Origin: Tabrizicola sp. | GTDB lineage: Bacteria > Pseudomonadota > Alphaproteobacteria > Rhodobacterales > Rhodobacteraceae | NCBI GenBank assembly: GCA_016792685.1 | Contig: JAEULQ010000105.1 | Location: 1 to 64,000 of the forward strand | Length of the DNA stretch: 64,000 nucleotides | Reading direction: 5' to 3' | The notes under the pieces: model-generated | What the model was told of the DNA's origin: nothing | Database searches by the model: none | Seen by the model: the letters and a program-made list of their open reading frames with translations, nothing else | Part shown: in pieces, positions 17,210 through 26,661 of the stretch | How positions within the stretch are numbered: position 1 is the stretch's first letter | Layout of the letters: each line of letters opens with the position of its first letter | Program-made: the position numbers and the translations under genes

Positions 17210-18220
17210 TCAGATCGCCCCGATCTTTGCCCGGTTGGTCTCGATCCAGGCTCTGAGCTGGGCATCGGACATCCAGTCGGCATTGGTGTCGCTGGCATAG
17301 GTGAACCCTTCCGGCACCCTTACGCCATCCTTGATGCGCACGGGGCTTGCCGACCAGTTGTGGATCGCGGGCAGGATCTTGAAATGCTCGGGGTATTCAT
17401 AGGTATGGGCGGCATCCTCGGGGCCGATCATCTGTTCATGCAGCTTCTCGCCCGGGCGGATGCCGATGATCTCGTGCCGCGCCTCGGGGGCCACGACGCG
17501 GGCAATGTCCGTCACCTTCATCGACGGAATCTTCTTCACATAGACCTCGCCGCCCTCCATGTCCTCAAGCGCGTGCCAGACCAGTTCCACCCCTTGCTCG
17601 AGGCTGATCATGAAGCGGGTCATCCGCGCGTCAGTGATCGGCAGCACGCCCTTCTCGGCGATCGAGAAGAAGAACGGGATCACCGACCCGCGCGAGCCCA
17701 TGACGTTGCCGTAGCGCACGACCGAAAAGCGCGTGCCATGCTCGCCCCCGTAGGAATTCGAGGCGACGAACAGCTTGTCCGAGGCCAGCTTGGTCGCCCC
17801 GTAAAGGTTGACCGGGCTTGACGCCTTGTCGGTCGAAAGCGCCACCACCCGCTTCACGCCACAGTCGATGGCCGCATCGATCACGTTCATCGCGCCGTTG
17901 ACGTTGGTCTTTACGCATTCAAAGGGGTTGTACTCGGCCGTTGGTACGATCTTGGTGGCGGCGGCATGGATCACATAATCCACCCCCCGGAAAGCCCGGT
18001 AAAGCCGCTCGCGGTCGCGCACATCGCCGATGAAGAACCGCACCCGGGGGTCATTGCCGTAAAGCTTGGCCATGTCCCACTGCTTCATCTCGTCCCGGCT
18101 GAGGATGATGATCTTCTTCGGATTGAACCGGGCCAGGGTCTGGGCCGTGAAGGCATGCCCGAACGATCCGGTGCCGCCGGTGACGAGTATGGTGGAGTTC
18201 GAGAGCATTGGCATTTCCAT
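17210..18220 (-). CDS. pseB: UDP-N-acetylglucosamine 4,6-dehydratase (inverting), PseB
   Basis: 336 residues, extended SDR. Rossmann motif TGGTGSFG (14-21), catalytic cluster D131/K132 with Y140-x3-K144 in STDKASSPVNLYGATK, typical of the 5-inverting PseB/FlaA1 family. First committed step of pseudaminic-type sugar synthesis. First gene of the minus-strand operon; ATGs at codons 1, 3 and 5 are all possible starts. The 175-bp gap upstream should hold the promoter. Confidence 0.92.
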   Translation of the reverse strand: MEMPMLSNSTILVTGGTGSFGHAFTAQTLARFNPKKIIILSRDEMKQWDMAKLYGNDPRVRFFIGDVRDRERLYRAFRGVDYVIHAAATKIVPTAEYNPFECVKTNVNGAMNVIDAAIDCGVKRVVALSTDKASSPVNLYGATKLASDKLFVASNSYGGEHGTRFSVVRYGNVMGSRGSVIPFFFSIAEKGVLPITDARMTRFMISLEQGVELVWHALEDMEGGEVYVKKIPSMKVTDIARVVAPEARHEIIGIRPGEKLHEQMIGPEDAAHTYEYPEHFKILPAIHNWSASPVRIKDGVRVPEGFTYASDTNADWMSDAQLRAWIETNRAKIGAI

Positions 18221-18395
18221 CCTGTCCGCGCCGAACCGGGCGCCAGTCAGGGCTGTCTATCGCCCTTCGCGACGCATTTCCACAGGCCCCGTCGCAAGCT
18301 GCAGCGAAGCGCCTATCTTTGCCCGCCTGGCTGACTGCGGCCCGGAAGGCTTGACGAGGAAAGGGTCCCGGCCAGATGCCTTGCCGGATTGCCCG
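18221..18395 (-). promoter_or_regulatory. Intergenic region upstream of pseB; presumed pse operon promoter
   Basis: 175 bp between the waaA stop and the pseB start, both on the minus strand. It is the only sizeable gap in the 21.5-8.9 kb minus-strand series, so it is the likely promoter of the pse operon. I saw no convincing -35/-10 pair, sigma-54 site or terminator hairpin, so the assignment rests on position. Confidence 0.3.
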
Positions 18396-19745
18396 TCAGG
18401 TCGACCCCTCCGCCCGCGCGGAAAGCAGTGCCTGCAAGCCCTCGACAGTCCGCTCTGCGGCTCCCGTGCGTGTGGCGGCGAAGGTCCGGCTGGCCTTGGC
18501 CATCCGTGCCAGTACGTCGCGATCCGCCAGAAGCGCTGCGATCCGTGCTTCCAGCGCGGTTGCGTCTGGCAGGCTTTCGAAGGCGCCCATCCGGGTCGCC
18601 GGTTCGGCGGCAAAGGCGATACCATAGGTCGAAGGGCCCATCACCACCGGCAGGCCCAGGGCCATGGGCTCCATGATGTTGTGCCCGCCGTGGTCGACGA
18701 GGCTCGCGCCGACAAAGACCAGATCGGCCATCGGGTAATAGGCGTTCATCTCGCCGATGCTGTCACCGACAAGCGCCTTTGCATCCTGCATCTGTCCCGA
18801 CATGTCGGGCCCGAGGGTCGAACGGCGGGCGGTCTGGATGCCTGCGGCGGTCAGCATATTGGCAACTGCGTCAAAGCGTTGCGGGCTGCGCGGCACCCAG
18901 AGAAGCCGCAGGCCCGGGTCGGCCGCAAGCAATCGGCTGACCATTGGCAGAAGGACCCCCTCTTCGGCCTCGACCGAAGAGGCAATCATCAGCACCCGCT
19001 CGGCCCCCGGCCAGCGCGACCGAAGCGCGCGCCCCATGGCCGGATGCGCGGGGTCGATCCACTGGTCGTATTTCAGCTCGCCCACCACATGCACGCGGTC
19101 GGGATCGACGCCGACAGCCAGATAACGGTCGCGATAGGCCGCTTCCCGGGTGAAGATCGCCGTGAAGAGCCGATAAAGCCGCAGGACATGGTCCCGAAGG
19201 CCATTCCGGCGTCGCAAGGCCCGGTCCGAGAGATTGCCGTTGGCCATCACGACCGGCACTTCCCTGCGGACCGTCTCGATCAGCATTGCGGGCCAGAGCT
19301 CGATCTCCAGCACGACCAGCGCGGCGGGGCGGGCGCGGCGCAAGAAAAGCCGCACAGTCCAGAAAAGATCCATCGGCACATAGCGGTGCAGAATGCCCGG
19401 ATCCTCCGGGAAAAGCCGCCAGCCTTCGGCGAGGCCCGCGGGCGACTGATGCGAAAGGATCACCGTGTGACCGGCGGCCCGCAAGCGGCGGATCAGGGGG
19501 CTTGCCGCCCGCGTCTCGCCAAGGCTGGCCGCATAGACCCAGATCGCGCCAGGCACGCCGACCGGTCCAAGTCCGAACCGATGCGAGAGGTGATGAAGGT
19601 GCCCCGGCTCCTTGCGTGAGCGCCACAGAAGCGCGACGGCCACGACCGGCACCAAGAGATGCGCCAGGACCTGCAGGGCCACATAAAGCGCCCGGGTACC
19701 GACCGGCAACACGTTCAGAGTGATCTTCTGCCCGTTCCCGGCCAT
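18396..19745 (-). CDS. waaA: 3-deoxy-D-manno-octulosonic acid (Kdo) transferase, WaaA
   Basis: 449 residues. One N-terminal membrane anchor (about 17-42), then a GT-B fold. Signatures are VYAASLGETRAASPLIRRL with the catalytic-type Glu, LEIELWPAML, VGELKYDQ, and the C-terminal DLVFVGASLVDHGGHNIMEPMALGLPVVMGP. It attaches Kdo to lipid IVA at the inner membrane. Slightly longer than the usual 420-430 residues. Located between thpR and the pse operon on the same strand, so envelope-glycan genes are grouped. Confidence 0.88.
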   Translation of the reverse strand: MAGNGQKITLNVLPVGTRALYVALQVLAHLLVPVVAVALLWRSRKEPGHLHHLSHRFGLGPVGVPGAIWVYAASLGETRAASPLIRRLRAAGHTVILSHQSPAGLAEGWRLFPEDPGILHRYVPMDLFWTVRLFLRRARPAALVVLEIELWPAMLIETVRREVPVVMANGNLSDRALRRRNGLRDHVLRLYRLFTAIFTREAAYRDRYLAVGVDPDRVHVVGELKYDQWIDPAHPAMGRALRSRWPGAERVLMIASSVEAEEGVLLPMVSRLLAADPGLRLLWVPRSPQRFDAVANMLTAAGIQTARRSTLGPDMSGQMQDAKALVGDSIGEMNAYYPMADLVFVGASLVDHGGHNIMEPMALGLPVVMGPSTYGIAFAAEPATRMGAFESLPDATALEARIAALLADRDVLARMAKASRTFAATRTGAAERTVEGLQALLSARAEGST

Positions 19746-19792
19746 CGTCCCGCCTTTCCGGCGGCGACTTTAGGCGAAAGCGTCCGGCGCAT

Positions 19793-20338
19793 TCAAGGCG
19801 GGGACAAGGGATAACGCGCGAGAACCTCGTAGGGGTTCGACTTGCGGCCGGGCAGGCTTTGCCACAGGACCATTTCGTCCACCTCCCAGGGTCCGGCCGT
19901 GAACGGGGTCATGGCGATGGCGCGCTCCAGCCTTGCGGTCTCGGCCGGTTCGGGCACCGGGAACCGACCCAGCGTGACATGCGGTGTGAACTTCCGCGCA
20001 TCGACCGGACAACCCGCCCGCCGGGCGATGGTCTCGACTTTCGCCTGCAGGTGGCCCAACGCGGGGGAGGATTGGACGCCCGCCCAGGCGCAGTGCGGCT
20101 TTCCCTTGCCGAAAAGTCCAAATCCCTCCAGCACCAGGGAAAAACCCGGCTCTCGCAGCCCAAGAAACCCCTCATGCGCGGCTTCCAGCGCCGGTTCGGG
20201 ACATTCTCCCAGGAAAACCAGCGTCAGATGCAGGCTTTCGGGTTCGACCTTGCGCGGCAAGGGAAGCAGGAACTGCTGCAGCTGCAGCGCCCCCCGGATC
20301 TCGGCGGGAAGGGCCAGGCCAAGAAAGGCGCGGATCAT
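19793..20338 (-). CDS. thpR: RNA 2',3'-cyclic phosphodiesterase (2H family), ThpR
   Basis: 181 residues. The two catalytic H-x-T/S-x motifs are HLTL (about residues 37-40) and HVTL (about 121-124), spaced as in the LigT/ThpR family. Hydrolyses 2',3'-cyclic phosphate ends of RNA in vitro; physiological role is unclear. Its start overlaps the upstream deacetylase stop (ATGA at 20335-20338), so the two are translated together. Confidence 0.87.
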   Translation of the reverse strand: MIRAFLGLALPAEIRGALQLQQFLLPLPRKVEPESLHLTLVFLGECPEPALEAAHEGFLGLREPGFSLVLEGFGLFGKGKPHCAWAGVQSSPALGHLQAKVETIARRAGCPVDARKFTPHVTLGRFPVPEPAETARLERAIAMTPFTAGPWEVDEMVLWQSLPGRKSNPYEVLARYPLSPP

Positions 20339-21477
20339 CGGCGTGCCAACTGGGCCAACCGGTCACGGATCTCGGGACGGACCGGACCTTCACGTGGCGG
20401 ATCAAGCAGCGTCGCCAGCATTCCCGGCTCGGGCGGCGGCCTTCCCCCGCCGCCCCAGCTCAACGCCGCAAGAACCTCACGACCGGCCTCAGGCAGCGCC
20501 TCCGGCAATTCCTGCCCACTGAGCAAACCCCAGATCGCCGTCCAGAGCCGCCCGACCGACCAGGGGTTGTAGCCGCCGCCACCCAGGACCAGAAGCCGGG
20601 GGCTGAGCGGGCGCAGGGCCCGCAAAGCCTCAAGATAGGCGCGGTTCGACAGCGCCAGTCGGGACAGCGGATCCTCCAGCAGACTGTCCGCGCCGCATTG
20701 GATGACCAGCGCCTGCGGTGAAAACTCGGCGACGCGCGGCAGGATCAGACCCTCCAGCACGGCCCGCGCTTCGGTGTCGTTGTAGCCTTTCGGCACCGGC
20801 AGGTTGAAGGCGCTGCCCCCGGCCGTGTCTCCAACTGCCCCCATGAAGGGCCAGCGCCCCTCTTCGTGGACCGAGATCATCCGCACGCCCGGATCGCCGA
20901 AAAAGGCCAGTTCCACCCCGTCGCAATGATGCGCGTCGAGGTCGACATAGGCGATGCGGGAAAGACCCGCGCGCTGCATGACCTTGATCCCCAGCACGAC
21001 GTCATTCAGGTAGCAAAATCCGTTCGCCCGCCCCGGAAGCCCGTGATGCGTGCCCCCGCCCGGCACATGGATCACGCCGGGTGCCGCAGCCAAGAGCTCG
21101 GCCGCCAGCATCACGCCTCCGGCCCCGGTGGCGGGGCGGCGAAAGACTTCGGGGAAGATCGGGTTGGTCAGGGTGCCGAGCTGGTAGCTGTCGCGCATCT
21201 CGGGCGTTGCGTCCCCCAGCGTCTCGGCCGCCTGCAGGGCCGCGATGTAGTCTGGCTGGTGCCAGAGCGTCAAAGCCGCAGGCTTCGCGCGCGGGCTCGT
21301 CCGGAACCGGCCCGACGGCAGCCAGCCCAAGGCGCGCGCCAAATCCATCACCGTCGACACACGCGGCACCCGCAAGGGATGCGCCTTGCCGTAGGACGAA
21401 CCGCGATAGATCTCGGACCCGATGAACAGGGCCGTCTCCGCTTGCGCGGCCGGTGCTGGAGGCGGAGCGGCGATCAT
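20335..21477 (-). CDS. Histone deacetylase-fold amidohydrolase (AcuC/HDAC superfamily)
   Basis: 380 residues. The tandem His pair H144/H145 in PGGGTHHG, zinc ligands D181, H183 and D264 (VDLDAHHCDG; QCGADSLLEDPL) and the RGSSYGKAHPLRVPR N-terminus are all present. The usual HHGDG is HHCDG here. Removes acyl groups from lysine, polyamines or small amides; bacterial members include acetoin-utilisation and acetylpolyamine hydrolases. Coupled to thpR. The true start could be a few codons downstream because the first ten residues are Ala/Pro-rich. Confidence 0.82.
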   Translation of the reverse strand: MIAAPPPAPAAQAETALFIGSEIYRGSSYGKAHPLRVPRVSTVMDLARALGWLPSGRFRTSPRAKPAALTLWHQPDYIAALQAAETLGDATPEMRDSYQLGTLTNPIFPEVFRRPATGAGGVMLAAELLAAAPGVIHVPGGGTHHGLPGRANGFCYLNDVVLGIKVMQRAGLSRIAYVDLDAHHCDGVELAFFGDPGVRMISVHEEGRWPFMGAVGDTAGGSAFNLPVPKGYNDTEARAVLEGLILPRVAEFSPQALVIQCGADSLLEDPLSRLALSNRAYLEALRALRPLSPRLLVLGGGGYNPWSVGRLWTAIWGLLSGQELPEALPEAGREVLAALSWGGGGRPPPEPGMLATLLDPPREGPVRPEIRDRLAQLARR

Positions 21478-21771
21478 CCGGAGGCCAGGGGCAAGGTCGG
21501 ATCATGGGTCATGACACAGTATTTCCCGACTGCCGCAGTGCCCGCAAGCGGCTGGCCGAAACCATCCGCAAGCCAGGGACAGCACGCCCGATCCGCAGCC
21601 GCATCCCGGCACCCTTTCCTGCCCTGCCTGATGCCGATCAGATAATCCGGCGGCGCTCCTGGTCAAATCGGCGGGATTTCACTGTAAATTCATTGCCGGG
21701 CATGCCATATTGACCCTGAGGGTTTCGAGCAGGGGCCAGATCCGGGAAACGGGCGGCCAGGTGGGCGTGAT
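21478..21771. other. Largest intergenic gap: divergent promoter region
   Basis: 294 bp between divergently oriented HDAC-like and Nudix genes. It contains an AT-richer stretch near 21670-21715 that may hold the Nudix promoter. No ORF with plausible codon use, no repeat and no RNA gene was seen. Confidence 0.3.
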
Positions 21772-22305
21772 ATGGGGTCGCAAGACAGATTGACGGCTGG
21801 ACGCGCCGGTGCAGACGGCGCCAGAATGCAGTATGGGGCGCTGTGCTGGCGCTCGGGCAAGGATGGCATCGAGGTGCTTCTGATCACCAGCCGCGACACG
21901 GGTCGTTGGGTGATCCCGAAGGGCTGGCCGATGCCGGGCCTCGCGCCAGAGTCCGCCGCCGCGCAGGAAGCCTGGGAAGAAGCCGGTGTCGAGGGGGCGG
22001 TCAGCCCGGTCTGCATCGGACGCTATGGCTATCAGAAATGCCTGTCGGTCAAGACCTCGGTGCCCTGTGCCGTCTCGGTCTACGGCCTCAGGGTCGACGG
22101 ACTTGCCGCAGCCTTTCCCGAAGCGCGCGAACGGCGGCGTGAATGGTTCCCCTTGCAGACGGCCGCCACGCTGGTGGCCGAACCCGAACTGGCGCAGATC
22201 ATTGCCGGCTTTACCCCGCCCCATGTCGGCCGGTCCGCGCCGATCGCGGCTGACGAGGTCGAACATCCGCAGCGCGGCAAGGGTGACGGGCGCAAGCCCC
22301 ATTGA
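21772..22305 (+). CDS. Nudix hydrolase
   Basis: 177 residues. Core motif is IPKGWPMPGLAPESAAAQEAWEEAGV. Measured against the consensus G-x5-E-x7-R-E-U-x-E-E-x-G-U, the first Glu is Leu and the Arg is Gln, but the metal-binding E-x2-EE part is intact. Similar PKGWPM variants are common in alphaproteobacterial Nudix proteins related to diphosphoinositol-polyphosphate phosphohydrolases. Start at 21772 follows AGGTGGG; an alternative ATG is at codon 19. Substrate unknown. Confidence 0.83.
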   Translation: MGSQDRLTAGRAGADGARMQYGALCWRSGKDGIEVLLITSRDTGRWVIPKGWPMPGLAPESAAAQEAWEEAGVEGAVSPVCIGRYGYQKCLSVKTSVPCAVSVYGLRVDGLAAAFPEARERRREWFPLQTAATLVAEPELAQIIAGFTPPHVGRSAPIAADEVEHPQRGKGDGRKPH

Positions 22306-22359
22306 CCTTTCGGCAACGATCCTTAGGTAATCCTCAGACTTGAACGCAGGCCCTTAGGC

Positions 22360-22806
22360 ATGATCCGCTACAGCCTGAAATGCGGAACCGGCCACGGTTT
22401 CGAAAGCTGGTTCCAGAACGCCGATGCGTTTTCGGCGCTGAAAGCGTCGGGCCAGATTTCCTGCCCGGTTTGCGGCAACGGGGTGATCGAGAAAGACCTG
22501 ATGGCACCCTCGGTCCGCCCGGCGCGCAAGGCTGAGGCTTCCGGGACCGCAGCGCCCGAACGCCCCGACCTTTCCGCGCCCACCTCCGAGCTTGAGCAGG
22601 CGATCGCCACCCTGCGGCGCCATATCACCGAGAATTCCGAATATGTCGGCATGAACTTCGCCTCCGAGGCGCGCCGCATCCACTCGGGCGAAGTGCCTGA
22701 ACGCGCCATTCACGGCGAGGCCCGTCCCGACGAGGCCCGTCGCATGATCGAAGAGGGCCTGCCGGTCGCCCCCCTGCCCTTCCTGCACGCCCGCAAGATG
22801 AACTGA
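22360..22806 (+). CDS. DUF1178 family protein
   Basis: 148 residues. Starts MIRYSLKCGTGHGFESWFQ, with CPVCG at residues 35-39 giving a small zinc-ribbon-like N-terminus, a variable Pro/Ala linker and a conserved helical C-terminus (LRRHITENSEYVGMNFASEARRIHSGEVPERAIHGEA). Conserved, uncharacterised, widely found in Alphaproteobacteria. Fifty-four bp after the Nudix gene, probably co-transcribed. Confidence 0.85.
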   Translation: MIRYSLKCGTGHGFESWFQNADAFSALKASGQISCPVCGNGVIEKDLMAPSVRPARKAEASGTAAPERPDLSAPTSELEQAIATLRRHITENSEYVGMNFASEARRIHSGEVPERAIHGEARPDEARRMIEEGLPVAPLPFLHARKMN

Positions 22807-22900
22807 CCGCAGCTAGGTCCCCGCAAGGGGCCCTTTCACCGCGCCGATGCCGGGGCCCGAGCCGGTTGCGGCCCTGCCGCAGAGGCGAGACAAGAGGCTT

Positions 22901-22921
22901 GCGCCCGCCCTTCGCGGGCGC
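22901..22921. terminator. GC hairpin between convergent DUF1178 and MarR genes
   Basis: Perfect 8-bp stem GCGCCCGC (22901-22908) with GCGGGCGC (22914-22921), loop CCTTC, midway between two gene ends facing each other. A second short CCCC-GCAA-GGGG hairpin lies near 22818-22829. No U-tract, so termination would be weak or factor-aided. Confidence 0.45.
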
Positions 22922-22953
22922 TCCGCCTGATAAGCGTCCGGCAGGGCGGACCC

Positions 22954-23451
22954 TCAGTAGATGTAGCGGATCTGTTCGGTCCAGAACCGCTCCATCCGTT
23001 TCAGCGACATGTTGATCTCATCCATCCCCGAGGCATCGATCAGCCCGCGCTTCTCGATCCCTTCCGAATGGCGCGCGAAAAGTGCCGAGAGCATGCCCCG
23101 CACGTTCCGCCCCTTTTCCGTCAGCCGCACCCGCACCGAGCGGCGATCGATCTCGGACCGCTGGTGGTGCATGTAGCCAAGCTCGACCAGCTTCTTCAGG
23201 TTGTAGCTGACGTTCGAGCCCTGGTAATAGCCGCGCGATTTCAGCTCGCCCGCGGTCACCTCGTTCTCGCCGATGTTGAACAGCAAAAGCGCCTGGACCG
23301 AGTTGATCTCCAGGATGTTCAGCCGCTCGAATTCATCCTTGATAACATCCAGAAGCAGCCGGTGCAGCCGCTCGACCAGGGCAAGGTTGTCAAGGTAGCA
23401 GGACAGAAACGCCTTTTGCGATCCGTCGAGCACCGGGGCGTAATGCGTCAT
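22954..23451 (-). CDS. MarR-family winged-helix transcriptional regulator
   Basis: 165 residues from the ATG at 23451 (GGAGAG upstream); the open frame to 23499 has no ribosome binding site. A wHTH runs through LNILEINSVQALLLFNIGENEVTAGELKSRGYYQGSNVSYNLKKLVELGYMHHQRSEIDRRSVRVRLTEKG split between recognition helix and wing. The N-terminal helix is longer than usual and resembles the LdtR-like alphaproteobacterial branch, which controls cell-wall L,D-transpeptidases; that link is tentative. Targets not visible here. Confidence 0.82.
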   Translation of the reverse strand: MTHYAPVLDGSQKAFLSCYLDNLALVERLHRLLLDVIKDEFERLNILEINSVQALLLFNIGENEVTAGELKSRGYYQGSNVSYNLKKLVELGYMHHQRSEIDRRSVRVRLTEKGRNVRGMLSALFARHSEGIEKRGLIDASGMDEINMSLKRMERFWTEQIRYIY

Positions 23452-23528
23452 ACCATCTCTCCACCGTTCGGACGGGTGCAGAATCGGCACAAACCGCAAA
23501 CATTCGGTAAACTTGCGAAGAACTCGGG

Positions 23529-23804
23529 CTATTTTTCCCGTGCCAGACGCCGTTCGGCAAAGGCGGTGATCCGGCCCAGAAGCGGCGCAAGCGCAGGCGG
23601 GGGCGGCATCTGCCCCAGGATCCAGGCCATGAGATCCTGGTCGTTCTCGGCCAGAAGCGCGTCGTAAAGCTCAAGCTCGGCCGGGGAAAGCCCGGCTAGG
23701 TGTGCGTCCGCAAAGGGGCCGAGGACGAGGTCCATTTCCTTGGTCCCCCGCCGCCAGGACCGCATTGCCATCCGCTTCAGGCGCGCTTCAGCCGTCTCGC
23801 TCAT
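23529..23804 (-). CDS. sdhE: FAD assembly factor SdhE (succinate dehydrogenase flavinylation)
   Basis: 91 residues with the family signature RRGTKEMDLVLGPF (RGxxE) at about 18-31. All-helical small cytosolic protein that helps attach FAD to SdhA. Length is normal. Lies 77 bp upstream of the MarR gene on the same strand and diverges from aspartate aminotransferase. Confidence 0.87.
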   Translation of the reverse strand: MSETAEARLKRMAMRSWRRGTKEMDLVLGPFADAHLAGLSPAELELYDALLAENDQDLMAWILGQMPPPPALAPLLGRITAFAERRLAREK

Positions 23805-23877
23805 TGCCCCACCGTTCCCGCTTGAACCCCATCGGGCCGGACCCTAAGACAGGCGGCATCGAAACTCCACCCGTTGA

Positions 23878-25092
<1,215 letters not shown>

Positions 25093-25119
25093 GGCCTTCC
25101 TGCCCGGGGCAAAGCAGGG

Positions 25120-25139
25120 CAACCCGCTGTTGCGGGTTG
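25120..25139 (+). terminator. Hairpin downstream of aspartate aminotransferase
   Basis: Perfect 8-bp stem CAACCCGC (25120-25127) with GCGGGTTG (25132-25139), loop TGTT, 28 bp after the stop. No T-run follows, so it may act with Rho or only as a message end. Confidence 0.45.
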
Positions 25140-25224
25140 ACGACTCCTCTGCGCTACGGAAGGAATGGCGGGGCATGCGTCGGGGTCTTCCCGCCGCGAT
25201 CGAGCATTGGACCGGGTACGGGTG

Positions 25225-25632
25225 ATGACGGCTGACCTTCCCGACTATTACTTCCGGGTGCGCGAGAACGGCGCGGCCGTGTTCCGGCTTGGCACCGAGA
25301 ACCGACAGCGCCGGATCGAGATGGAAGAGATCGCCACGGTCAATGTCCGCAATGGCAATGTGAAGCCACATGGCGAAGTGAAGCTGAGCGCGGCCGACAA
25401 GGCGGCCATCAACGACTGGCTGGTGGCGCGTCAGGCCCAGCTTGCCGCGCGCGAGGTCGATGACATCCTGCGCACGGTCGACCATCTGAACCTGACCACG
25501 CAATGGGCCCAGTCGCGCGCCACGGATGCGCAGCTCGACGCGGTGACCGACGCGCTCCTGCTCGCGATGCACGATTTGCGCAGCATGCTCGTCCGCCGCA
25601 AGGCCGACCGCCTGGCCAAGCCCGAGGGCTGA
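25225..25632 (+). CDS. Conserved hypothetical protein
   Basis: 135 residues from the ATG at 25225. Soluble, charged, mostly helical C-terminal half (LVARQAQLAAREVDDILRTVDHLNLTTQW). Starts MTADLPDYYFRVRENGAAVFRLG. Codon use matches neighbours, so I treat it as a real gene. I do not recognise a characterised family and no motif suggests chemistry. Confidence 0.65.
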   Translation: MTADLPDYYFRVRENGAAVFRLGTENRQRRIEMEEIATVNVRNGNVKPHGEVKLSAADKAAINDWLVARQAQLAAREVDDILRTVDHLNLTTQWAQSRATDAQLDAVTDALLLAMHDLRSMLVRRKADRLAKPEG

Positions 25633-25712
25633 GCGCCGCCGCCTCGTCCGACTGGATCTCCTCCTCGGGGGTGTCCGCTGGGAGTGACGAGGTTACAGGC
25701 GGGCCGTTACGG

Positions 25713-26141
<429 letters not shown>

Positions 26142-26143
26142 TC

Positions 26144-26557
26144 ATGATTGCCGTCCCAGCCCCCACCAAGGCCCCTCCACCCCGCCTAGTCTCGTGGCCG
26201 CGTCCGCCGCGGGCGCTTCCGGCCGGGCGGCTGGGCGAGCCTCCGGCCGGGGCTCGGGTCACGGTGGCAGGGCTGGTGCTGGTGCGCCAACGGCCCGGCA
26301 CGGCCAAGGGGGTGATCTTCATCACGCTCGAGGATGAGACGGGCACCGCCAATGTGGTGGTCTGGGCCCAGGTCTACGAACGCTTCCGCCGGGCCGTGAT
26401 CGCCGGGCGGCTGTTGCGGGTGACCGGCAGGCTGCAGCGCGAGGCGGGGGTGGTGCATGTGGTGGCCGAGCTGATCGAGGATCTCTCGCCGCTTCTCGAC
26501 CGGCTGCTCGACCCGGGCTTTCGCCACGATGGAACCCGGGCGGGCGACCAACCCTGA
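26144..26557 (+). CDS. Orphan C-terminal OB-fold fragment of error-prone DNA polymerase DnaE2 (ImuC)
   Basis: 137 residues. From about residue 23 it matches the OB-fold found only at the end of DnaE2: RVTVAGLVLVRQRPGTAKGV, ITLEDETGTANVVVW and GRLQREAGVVHVVAELIEDLSPLL. The polymerase, PHP and helix-hairpin-helix parts (normally about 900 residues upstream) are absent, and so are imuA and imuB, yet a LexA box stands directly before the ATG. The first 20 residues are Pro-rich with no counterpart I recognise. Most likely the scar of a deletion through an imuA-imuB-dnaE2 cassette that kept promoter and tail; it may be a pseudogene or a small DNA-binding SOS protein. Confidence 0.7.
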   Translation: MIAVPAPTKAPPPRLVSWPRPPRALPAGRLGEPPAGARVTVAGLVLVRQRPGTAKGVIFITLEDETGTANVVVWAQVYERFRRAVIAGRLLRVTGRLQREAGVVHVVAELIEDLSPLLDRLLDPGFRHDGTRAGDQP

Positions 26558-26566
26558 GGCGCGACG

Positions 26567-26637
26567 CCGAAATCCGAACGGATTTCGGTCCGATTTCCGA
26601 ACGGAAATCGGCGCCAGTCCAACCGGATGGCGCCGAT
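26567..26637. repeat. Cluster of three perfect hairpins between convergent genes
   Basis: Two adjacent 22-bp palindromes: 26567-26588 (arms CCGAAATCCG / CGGATTTCGG around AA) and 26590-26611 (arms CCGATTTCCG / CGGAAATCGG around AA), separated by one T. A third 10-bp stem, ATCGGCGCCA (26607-26616) with TGGCGCCGAT (26628-26637), loop of 11, overlaps the second. It lies between the DnaE2-fragment stop and the degP stop, so it may be a bidirectional terminator or a dispersed palindromic element. Confidence 0.7.
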
Positions 26638-26661
26638 GGTGACCGTCGGCTGCCTTGCCTG

